A DNA stretch of 9,600 bases from Candidatus Poribacteria bacterium (lineage in GTDB: Bacteria > Abyssobacteria > SURF-5), in assembly GCA_016215705.1 (NCBI GenBank), contig JACRIR010000208.1, positions 1 through 9,600 on the forward strand, written 5' to 3'. The stretch's first letter is position 1; each line of letters opens with the position of its first letter. Positions 1 through 5,688 of this stretch are shown here, one piece after another. The notes below the pieces were generated by a model. It did no database searches and was not told the origin of the DNA. It was given only the letters and a program-made list of their open reading frames with translations. Both the position numbers and the translations under genes were made by a program.

Positions 1-14
1 GCGAAAAGTGTGGA

Positions 15-605
15 GTGACGGAGACCAAGGAGGCTCGCAACTACAGCATCAGGCCGGGTTTGATTGACCGGAAAGTGACCCTCCTGGTCGCGGCAGGGTC
101 GGCGATGGCAGCCAACTGCGAAGCCTGCCTGAAGAAAATTGTTCCCGAGCTCAAAGACGCAAAAGCGACCGATGATGAGATACGCAGGGCGATTGTAACG
201 GGCCAGTTTGTGAAAGATCGAGGGGCTGCCATTATGAAGGAATTGGCAGACACGTTGGCGGGCACAAGCCTGGCCGGAGAGTCCGCGGTGGACCTTTGTC
301 CGGGCGATCAGATGAAAAAAGATGCGGGCTATAAAGTGATGATGCTGATTGCGGCGGGGTCAGCGATGGCTGCGAACTGCGAGTTCTGCCTCAACAGGAT
401 TGTCCCCGACCTGATAGAAGCAGGGGTTTCTGAGGCGGACATGCGCCGCGCAGTGGAAATCGGCCAGTTCGTGAAGGACAAGCCTGCTGCCATCATGAAA
501 GAGGCGGCTGACGTGCTGACGGGAAGCAAGCTGTCAGGGAAGTCTCCATCGTCGGAAGAGTGTCCGGCTGATAAAATGAAGCAGAGCTCCGGCTGCTGCA
601 GTTGA
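15..605 (+). CDS. Tandem AhpD/CMD-like (carboxymuconolactone decarboxylase family) protein, two CxxC motifs
   Basis: The 196-residue product consists of two copies of one ~87-residue unit. Each has the block AAGSAMAANCE-x-CL (CxxC at C35/C38 and C122/C125), then a helix ending in P-[ED]-L, an E/D-[IM]-RRA turn and a QFVKD-x-x-AAIMKE-x-AD segment. This order matches the AhpD-like fold of the CMD family, whose CxxC pair serves in peroxide or disulfide redox chemistry. The His usually found four residues after the second Cys is Ile in both copies, so ordinary AhpD proton-relay chemistry is doubtful. The tail is Cys-rich (ECPADKMKQSSGCCS). No signal peptide is visible, so it is probably cytoplasmic. 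The GTG at 15 has no properly spaced ribosome site, and its frame is open to the left edge, so the true start may lie upstream. A small membrane protein follows 39 nt later and may be co-transcribed. Family is fairly sure; substrate unknown. Confidence 0.8.
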   Translation: MTETKEARNYSIRPGLIDRKVTLLVAAGSAMAANCEACLKKIVPELKDAKATDDEIRRAIVTGQFVKDRGAAIMKELADTLAGTSLAGESAVDLCPGDQMKKDAGYKVMMLIAAGSAMAANCEFCLNRIVPDLIEAGVSEADMRRAVEIGQFVKDKPAAIMKEAADVLTGSKLSGKSPSSEECPADKMKQSSGCCS

Positions 606-644
606 GTTCTGATTTGTGCTTTGAACTGCGGATGGAGAACGAAT

Positions 645-1076
645 ATGATTACGAACAAGGACGATGTTCCGGCAATGGCAGGGCAACGGCCTGACGCCGC
701 CATATCCGAGGAAACCGGACAAACAGAGAACGGCATGTGCCGGTCTGATTTCTGGAAGTGGCGCAAGGGATGGCGTCGAGAAGACAGGAACATCGGACTC
801 CCATTCGGGGTTTCCCTGATCGCAATGGGCATGTTGTGGCTTGCTACCGTTGCCGGATGGTTCAAAGAAGATTATTTCTGGCCAACCGTTCTCAGTGGCT
901 TCGGCGCCTGGATGGCTGCACGCCATATCATTTGTGGGATTCCGTTGATCGTGGGCGGCTTACTCTGGCTTGGTGAGATTTTCAAGTTGTTTGAACCGGC
1001 CTATTATTGGCCGCTGTTCGTTACGATCGTCGGTACATGGATTGTTGCCCTTAGACTCGTAAGAAAGAGAGGGTAG
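645..1076 (+). CDS. Small membrane protein with two LiaF/DUF5668-like transmembrane units
   Basis: The product has 143 residues. The first ~48 are polar, with a basic, Trp-rich stretch (FWKWRKGWRRE). Two similar hydrophobic units follow, at about 50-94 and 97-139. Each runs GxP, a hydrophobic helix with G-x-LWL, a short aromatic/acidic linker, [FY]-WP, then a second helix containing G-x-W and a closing Arg. This resembles the transmembrane region of LiaI/LiaF-type proteins (DUF5668), here duplicated, which predicts about four membrane helices. I chose the ATG at 645 because TGGAGA lies at 633-638, six nt upstream; a TTG at 621 in the same frame has no such site. It follows the CMD-like gene by 39 nt and converges on tsaB. 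Function unknown; LiaF-like proteins are often tied to envelope-stress sensing, but nothing here proves that. Confidence 0.7.
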   Translation: MITNKDDVPAMAGQRPDAAISEETGQTENGMCRSDFWKWRKGWRREDRNIGLPFGVSLIAMGMLWLATVAGWFKEDYFWPTVLSGFGAWMAARHIICGIPLIVGGLLWLGEIFKLFEPAYYWPLFVTIVGTWIVALRLVRKRG

Positions 1077-1119
1077 CGCTTGCGGGCTTTGCGAAACTGC
1101 GGGTTATTGGAGGAACGGA

Positions 1120-1815
1120 TTACCGGTCAATGTCCTTGGGCTTTCTAGTAAGAGCCTGTAATTCGCGGATGTAGAGCGGTTCAAGTTCGTCGATATTGGG
1201 GATATCTCCTCGTTTCACTTTTTCGGCGGCGAGGAAGCCCACTATCGAGGCGTCGGCGCCATCGGTTTCAGGCCATGCGAACTTCGCATGGCCTTTTGCC
1301 GTTCCTGCGATTTCCTCACGGTATCTCTGTGAGCCGGAACCGAAGAACACGGCATCCTCGCCCAGGTCTTTAAGAAGATCTGACACGGGAAGCACCAAAT
1401 CCTCTGACAGGCGCATTATTCTGCCATCTATCGCCCTGAACCATGCTCCATACACTTCTTTCATACGCGCATCGATGAGCGGGCAGATCAGGCTCGGGCA
1501 ATAGGGAAACCGCCACGCCATCGCTTCGAGTGTCGAGATGCCCACGACCGGTTTCGAGGCGGCCACAGCCAGCCCCTTCGCAGTGGACATTCCGATGCGG
1601 AGGCCCGTGAACGAACCTGGACCGAGCGCGACTGCAAAACCATCGAGGTTGGCGGGCGCGACTCCGACCGTTTTCAGCACGTAGTCGACGGCGGGCATCA
1701 ATTGAGCCGAGTGAGTCTCCTCGACGTGAAGTGTAAGCTCGCAGAGGAGGTGGGCGTCGTCAACCACCGCAACGCTGCCCATCAGCGTCGATGTTTCAAT
1801 AGCCAGTATCTTCAT
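1120..1815 (-). CDS. tsaB: tRNA threonylcarbamoyladenosine biosynthesis protein TsaB
   Basis: This 231-residue protein matches the TsaB (YeaZ) family in length and sequence. It opens with [10 protein letters not shown], the ASKHA-fold phosphate-1 strand, and carries the family block [19 protein letters not shown] at about residues 66-84, followed by GISTLEAMA and [11 protein letters not shown]. TsaB is the inactive Kae1/TsaD-like partner. With TsaD and TsaE it transfers threonylcarbamoyl from threonylcarbamoyl-AMP to A37 of ANN-decoding tRNAs in the cytoplasm. The ATG at 1815 is preferred to an in-frame TTG at 1824: it gives the canonical N-terminus, and AAAGAGAA lies about 8 nt upstream of it but directly abuts the TTG. 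The gene stands alone on the minus strand, convergent with the small membrane protein and divergent from the activase; tsaD, tsaE and rimI are not in the window. Confidence 0.95.
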   Translation of the reverse strand: MKILAIETSTLMGSVAVVDDAHLLCELTLHVEETHSAQLMPAVDYVLKTVGVAPANLDGFAVALGPGSFTGLRIGMSTAKGLAVAASKPVVGISTLEAMAWRFPYCPSLICPLIDARMKEVYGAWFRAIDGRIMRLSEDLVLPVSDLLKDLGEDAVFFGSGSQRYREEIAGTAKGHAKFAWPETDGADASIVGFLAAEKVKRGDIPNIDELEPLYIRELQALTRKPKDIDR

Positions 1816-1860
1816 CGGAAACAATTCTCTTTGTGATCAAAGGTATGGAGCACCTGCATG

Positions 1861-1890
1861 ATATTAATGGCTGACGGCGCTCTTTGTCAA
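1861..1890 (-). promoter_or_regulatory. Sigma-70-type promoter for tsaB
   Basis: Read on the minus strand, a perfect TTGACA -35 lies at 1890-1885. Sixteen nt on is ATTAAT (1868-1863), and at an 18-nt spacing TAATAT (1866-1861); each matches four of six -10 positions. Transcription would start near 1854, leaving a leader of about 40 nt before the tsaB ATG. Prediction from consensus only. Confidence 0.5.
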
Positions 1891-1900
1891 TGAGAATCCG

Positions 1901-1924
1901 GGACATACCTGCGCCAAATTGTCC
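1901..1924. repeat. Inverted repeat GGACA-N14-TGTCC in the divergent spacer
   Basis: GGACA (1901-1905) and TGTCC (1920-1924) form 5-bp arms around a 14-nt centre. The element lies just upstream of the tsaB -35 and about 30 nt upstream of the activase -35. It could be an operator shared by both promoters or the remains of a dispersed repeat. The short arms make chance possible. Confidence 0.25.
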
Positions 1925-1955
1925 TAAACCGGCATATTAAGGACGTTTACAACGC

Positions 1956-1985
1956 TTGACAGGCTGCTCGAACCGATGCTATTAT
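1956..1985 (+). promoter_or_regulatory. Sigma-70-type promoter for the activase and probably the downstream operon
   Basis: A perfect TTGACA -35 at 1956-1961 and TATTAT at 1980-1985 (five of six -10 bases) are separated by 18 nt. Transcription would start near 1992, only about 9 nt before the ribosome site. The -35 coincides with an in-frame TTG that would otherwise pass as a start codon. The downstream genes follow with gaps of 22 and 72 nt and one overlap and no clear terminator, so this promoter may serve the whole 2016-9493 run. Confidence 0.6.
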
Positions 1986-2000
1986 CATGATTGTCTCATT

Positions 2001-2008
2001 AGGAAGGA
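2001..2008 (+). promoter_or_regulatory. Ribosome binding site that fixes the activase start
   Basis: AGGAAGGA ends 7 nt before the TTG at 2016. It is the only strong purine-rich site in the leader and is the reason for choosing 2016 rather than the in-frame TTG at 1956. Confidence 0.65.
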
Positions 2009-2015
2009 ATACGTT

Positions 2016-2924
2016 TTGGGCAACAATAAAGCCACTATTTTCGATATTCAGCGCTACTCCGTCCATGACGGCCCCGGCATACGCACGCTTGTATTCTTCA
2101 AAGGGTGTCCGCTCCGCTGCAGGTGGTGTCAGAACCCTGAGTCGATTGACAAGGAGTGCGAAATCGCTTTTTCTGCGAGCAAGTGCATTGGCTGCGGCGA
2201 GTGTGCGAAGGTGTGCCCCAAGAGCGCCATTGACTACGAGAATCCGAAACGCATCGACCGCTCTCTTTGTGATCGTTGCGGCAAATGCGCCGAAGTCTGT
2301 TACGCGGAAGCGCTGACAGTCATCGGCAAGACTTATGACGTTTCCACTCTGCTTGATATTGTCGAGCGCGACCGGCCCTTCTACGAACAGTCGCGCGGCG
2401 GGGTCACGGTTTCAGGCGGTGAGCCCACACTTCAATTCGATTTTCTGCTGCGGTTTCTGCAAGCGGCCAAAGAAGCCGGATTGAACACGGTGATAGAAAC
2501 GTGCGGCGCCTTTGCGTGGGAGAAGTTTCGGGGTCTCCTTCCTTATCTTGATCTCATTTATTTTGACCTCAAGGTAATCGACGAAAGCGAGCATAAGCGT
2601 CTGACCGGCTCCAGCAACAGCCGGATTCTGGCGAATGCCCGAAGATTGGTAGAATCGAGTCAAAAGGTCGTCTTCCGGGCGCCGCTCGTGCCGGGAATGA
2701 CCGATACCGAGAAGAATGTATCGGACATCATCAATCTGCTTGGTGAGATGGGGAGAAAAGAGGTTCATTTGCTTCCGTATCACCGCATGGGCGAATCGAA
2801 ACTCGGGAGGATCAATTCTCCGCTTGAACCGCTCGGTCTGGAAGCGCTTTCCGAAGAAGAGATCAATCGCATCAAATCCCGATTCGAGCGAGCTGGAATC
2901 AGGGTGTCAGTTGGTGGTGGATAG
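2016..2924 (+). CDS. Glycyl-radical enzyme activating protein (radical SAM, PflA-like, two extra 4Fe-4S clusters)
   Basis: The 302-residue product is a complete activase. DIQRYSVHDGPGIRT leads into the radical-SAM motif CPLRCRWC (C31, C35, C38), which binds the 4Fe-4S cluster that cleaves S-adenosylmethionine. An inserted ferredoxin region has two CxxCxxCxxxC motifs (C57/60/63/67 and C85/88/91/95). VSGGEPTLQ at about 132-140 is the SAM-binding GGE motif, and YFDLK and the LLPYHRMGESK region are also typical. Such enzymes abstract an H from a conserved Gly of a partner glycyl radical enzyme. The ferredoxin insert is typical of activases for HpdB, GldB, CutC and alkyl- or arylsuccinate synthases rather than short PflA. 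No partner lies in the window, so the substrate is open. Translation starts at TTG 2016, 7 nt after AGGAAGGA. The chemistry is oxygen-sensitive, which argues for anaerobic growth. A membrane glycosyltransferase-like gene follows after 22 nt. Confidence 0.9.
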   Translation: MGNNKATIFDIQRYSVHDGPGIRTLVFFKGCPLRCRWCQNPESIDKECEIAFSASKCIGCGECAKVCPKSAIDYENPKRIDRSLCDRCGKCAEVCYAEALTVIGKTYDVSTLLDIVERDRPFYEQSRGGVTVSGGEPTLQFDFLLRFLQAAKEAGLNTVIETCGAFAWEKFRGLLPYLDLIYFDLKVIDESEHKRLTGSSNSRILANARRLVESSQKVVFRAPLVPGMTDTEKNVSDIINLLGEMGRKEVHLLPYHRMGESKLGRINSPLEPLGLEALSEEEINRIKSRFERAGIRVSVGGG

Positions 2925-2946
2925 AGGTCAGAAAGGGATTTCATAA

Positions 2947-5616
2947 CTGATATCCGCGCTCATAAATCACAAAGGAGCCACCTGTCTCGCTCCGGGAATC
3001 TTTTTTGTTTTTCTTCTGCTCTGTCTTCACTGCATTTTCGACTATTCTCCGACCTATGATGAAACGAAGTTTCTCCGCGTCGGAGAGAGTCTCGCCTCGG
3101 GAGACGGATGGCGGACCGAGATGAGCGTCGTTCACGCGCCGTTGTCCTTTTATACACATGGACTGATCCTGAAGCCGTTCAAGTTTTCGAATGACACGGC
3201 AAAGCTCCGCTGGGCGCGAGCAACCATGCTCGTATACACGCTCGCGCTGGCCGGAGTCGTATATGTCTGGGCGAAAAAGCTCTTTGGCGCATGGGGCGGT
3301 CTCACAGCGCTCGCAATGTACTGCTTCAACTCCAATATCATCGCGCACTCGTCACTCCTGACAACTGACGTTATCTACGCTTTCTTCAGTCTCAGTCTGC
3401 TTTACTCTTATTGGCGATATACGATGCAGTACCGGACGAGATGGCTAGTGGCTTCAGGCATAAGCCTTGGGCTCGCACTGCTGTCCAAATACCCGGCCGT
3501 CCTCTGGTTCTTCCTTCTGCCCGTCATTGCCGGAACATTACTCATAACTGAGGCAAGAAGCGGCGAAACCGACGACAAGTCCTTGCTTCGGCGGGTTATT
3601 GGAACCGTCGGCGCTGTGGCCGCAATTTTTCTTCTGGCGATTCTTGTAATAAACATCGGCTACGGATTCTCGGGGACGTTCAGTCGCCTGGGCTCAAATC
3701 ATTATCAGAGCCATTCTCTTGCCATGCTATCTGAAAATCCGTTGACCTCCCGGATTCCGATTCCCTTGCCATATCCTTTCTTGATAGGATACGACGTGCA
3801 GAAGACCATTTCAGAAGTCGGACATCCCACTTTTCTTGCGGGTATGCGTTCGACGAGAGGCTGGTGGTACTACTATCTCGCATGCTTTTTCCTGAAAATG
3901 CCGGCTGCTTTCTGGCCCATACTGATATGGGCTTGTGTCGGCATATTCTCTCCTAATAAACCTGCATCCGTTTCCCTTAATCGGGGACACCATGCTGCAT
4001 GGTGTCCCCGATTAAGGCTGTTTCTTCCACAATCAACCACGCCGCCGGCATGGTCGGCTGCCCAGAGGGCCAAGAATCAGCGCAACGCGAAAGTTATGTT
4101 AATTCTTTCATTTGCTGCGCTCACAACCGCAAGCAGTTTCTTGAGCAGAAGTCAGGCTGGTTTTCGGTACGTCCTTATGACTCTGCCTCCTCTATTCATT
4201 CTCTCAGGCTCAGTGGCCCAAAACGTCGGCAATGGGCTCAGGAGGTTTGCGCTTGCGGCGCTGCTTTGCCTATATATGGCGTCTGCGCTCATGGTTCATC
4301 CGCACCATATTGCTTATTTCAGCGCGTTTGTCGGCGGCCCGGAAAACGGGTACAAATGGCTGTCGGACTCGAACCTTGACTGGGGCCAGGACCTCGAGCG
4401 CGCCCGCGATTACGTTCGCAAATCGAATGTCCCAATAACCGTAAACCCCGGCATCATGCCGGTCAGCGACCGGATTCTCATCAATGCTACGACGCTTCAG
4501 GACACTTTTGTGACATACGATATCCATGGTTGGCTCCGAGGGTTCAAACCTATTGACTACATCGGCTATTCCTGGCTGGTCTTCGACATCACCGAGGAGA
4601 CTCTCAAAGACAGAGTGCTTGTTCCGGATGCTCTGCCCGAGAACTACTATCGAGGCGCGTTCGAGTATGAGCGCGACCATCTCCGGGAGGCTTCGAGGCT
4701 GGCCGCGTCGCTTCTGACCGAAAGCCCTGCGTTGCCGGAGGCTCTATATCTCGGGGGGCTCTGCGAAATGGGCCTCGGGAAACTTGACGAAGCGGAGGAA
4801 ATATTCGGCAAAATTCCTATGTCACATGCGCTTTACGTGGAAGCGCGAAATAATATGTCGTTCCTTGCAGCGGTGCGCGGGAACAGTGAAGCGAGCAAGA
4901 CCTACAGAAAGCAGTCGATGCTCGAAGATACTCTCAGGGCTTATGCCCGACGGCCCGCGCTGATCACGGACGAGTCGCCGGACGCGTCTGCCTTGACGTC
5001 CGCCGGCTGGAGATTACTCAACAATATCGGCGTGTCGGAGTGGTCGCGAGGAATGCCACGCGAGGCCGAGAAAAGCATCCGGTCGGCTCTCGCCATTCAG
5101 CCGAACTTTGTTGAGGCATATGCTAACCTTGCAGTCGTGCTCGAGGATCAGGGGCGTTTCGATGAAGCTCTTCGTGCGCTCGATGAATACGAAGCCAATA
5201 TGCTGCTTTTGAGAACGACTCCGTACAGGGATTACCGCGTGTATTATCAGGATACACGGGTGATGATGGGCGATACTCTGGAGTTGTTTCCGAAACCCGA
5301 TCCACAGGTGTTGAGGCTTGAATCCCATTTAGCCCGCTTTCCTGCGGATGTTCCCGCGATGAACCAGTTTGCAGTCGCGCTCATGAAGCAGGGCCGCTTC
5401 GGGGAGGCATTTGAGACGTTGAGACGGGGACTTGCCGATTACCCGCGCTCCAGCGCTCTCCACACAACGCTGGCCGTGCTATATACGGAAAAGAGGATGT
5501 TTTCACAAGCTCTCTCAGCGTGCGAGCAGGCAGTTCGGATTGATCCCGGGAATGCGTCGGCTGCGGAACTGCTTTTGTCCATTCAGAAGAAGTTGGCGGA
5601 GTCGGTTTCCTCTTGA
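2947..5616 (+). CDS. ArnT/PMT-like GT-C membrane glycosyltransferase with C-terminal TPR repeats
   Basis: The N-terminal half resembles the PMT_2/ArnT group, which moves sugars from polyprenyl-phosphate donors on the outer face of the inner membrane. From 2947, helix 1 is at about 17-31, then the PTYDE motif (D38-E39, the expected catalytic acidic pair), LSKYPA near 179, GWWYYYLACFFLKMPAAFWP near 305-323, QAGFRYVLMTLPP, and WLSDSNLDWGQDL near 471-483. TPR-like repeats fill about 570-889. The start is unusual: the first in-frame ATG (3121) lies after helix 1 and the DE motif and would remove them. The frame is open back to a TAA at 2944-2946 with no ATG, GTG or TTG before 3121. CTG at 2947, 8 nt after GAAAGGGA, is used here as a best guess; a sequencing error is the alternative. 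A repeat palindrome is read through at residues ~344-357, in a loop between membrane helices. First of three GT-C/TPR genes in a row. Confidence 0.75.
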   Translation: MISALINHKGATCLAPGIFFVFLLLCLHCIFDYSPTYDETKFLRVGESLASGDGWRTEMSVVHAPLSFYTHGLILKPFKFSNDTAKLRWARATMLVYTLALAGVVYVWAKKLFGAWGGLTALAMYCFNSNIIAHSSLLTTDVIYAFFSLSLLYSYWRYTMQYRTRWLVASGISLGLALLSKYPAVLWFFLLPVIAGTLLITEARSGETDDKSLLRRVIGTVGAVAAIFLLAILVINIGYGFSGTFSRLGSNHYQSHSLAMLSENPLTSRIPIPLPYPFLIGYDVQKTISEVGHPTFLAGMRSTRGWWYYYLACFFLKMPAAFWPILIWACVGIFSPNKPASVSLNRGHHAAWCPRLRLFLPQSTTPPAWSAAQRAKNQRNAKVMLILSFAALTTASSFLSRSQAGFRYVLMTLPPLFILSGSVAQNVGNGLRRFALAALLCLYMASALMVHPHHIAYFSAFVGGPENGYKWLSDSNLDWGQDLERARDYVRKSNVPITVNPGIMPVSDRILINATTLQDTFVTYDIHGWLRGFKPIDYIGYSWLVFDITEETLKDRVLVPDALPENYYRGAFEYERDHLREASRLAASLLTESPALPEALYLGGLCEMGLGKLDEAEEIFGKIPMSHALYVEARNNMSFLAAVRGNSEASKTYRKQSMLEDTLRAYARRPALITDESPDASALTSAGWRLLNNIGVSEWSRGMPREAEKSIRSALAIQPNFVEAYANLAVVLEDQGRFDEALRALDEYEANMLLLRTTPYRDYRVYYQDTRVMMGDTLELFPKPDPQVLRLESHLARFPADVPAMNQFAVALMKQGRFGEAFETLRRGLADYPRSSALHTTLAVLYTEKRMFSQALSACEQAVRIDPGNASAAELLLSIQKKLAESVSS
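3975..4017. repeat. Perfect 43-bp palindrome (REP-like) inside a coding region
   Basis: The left arm contains CTTAATCGGGGACACCATGC (3976-3995), extended by one C at 3975; the right arm (3997-4017) is its exact reverse complement; one T at 3996 separates them. A half copy sharing AATCGGGGACAC and ATGC lies at the right edge (9581-9600), so it looks like a dispersed family. It is translated in frame as about 14 residues of the glycosyltransferase (LNRGHHAAWCPRLR). No T-run follows it, so it is not an ordinary terminator. Palindromes of this kind are often moved by REP-associated tyrosine transposases, but none is present here, so the mechanism is inferred. Confidence 0.85.
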
Positions 5617-5647
5617 AAAACCGGATGCGACGGGGTGATGTTTTATC

Positions 5648-5669
5648 ATTCCCGCGAAGGCCGGAACCC
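5648..5669. repeat. ATTCCCGCGAA-type dispersed repeat, imperfect palindrome
   Basis: ATTCCCGCGAAGGCCGGAAC, followed by CC, lies between two genes. TTCCCG (5649-5654) and CCGGAA (5661-5666) pair with one mismatch. It resembles the widespread CATTCCCGCGAA-xGCGGGAA-CC intergenic repeats, whose translations give HSRE-GRNPA-type peptides, as this one does. This is why the upstream GTG/ATG codons (5635, 5638) are unlikely starts for the next gene. Recognition is from memory of the repeat class, not from a search. Confidence 0.5.
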
Positions 5670-5688
5670 AGCTTCTGAGAGGAACTCA

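Noticed and set aside
758-976. A 72-codon frame overlapping the small membrane protein
   Set aside because: It is out of frame with a gene that has a good ribosome site and clear membrane helices, and has no recognisable feature.
1077-1119. A bidirectional terminator between the convergent genes
   Set aside because: No stem with a neighbouring T-run could be found in these 43 nt.
1956-2015. TTG at 1956 as the activase start, adding 20 residues with several Cys
   Set aside because: It is the first base of a TTGACA -35 box with a well-spaced TATTAT, and AGGAAGGA precedes TTG 2016 at the right distance.
3975-4017. The palindrome as a Rho-independent terminator
   Set aside because: No T-run follows, it lies in mid-gene, and the reading frame continues for over 500 more residues with family motifs.
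5635-5688. GTG 5635 or ATG 5638 as the start of the TMTC-like gene
   Set aside because: The extra residues are the translation of a dispersed repeat, and GTG 5689 has a good ribosome site.
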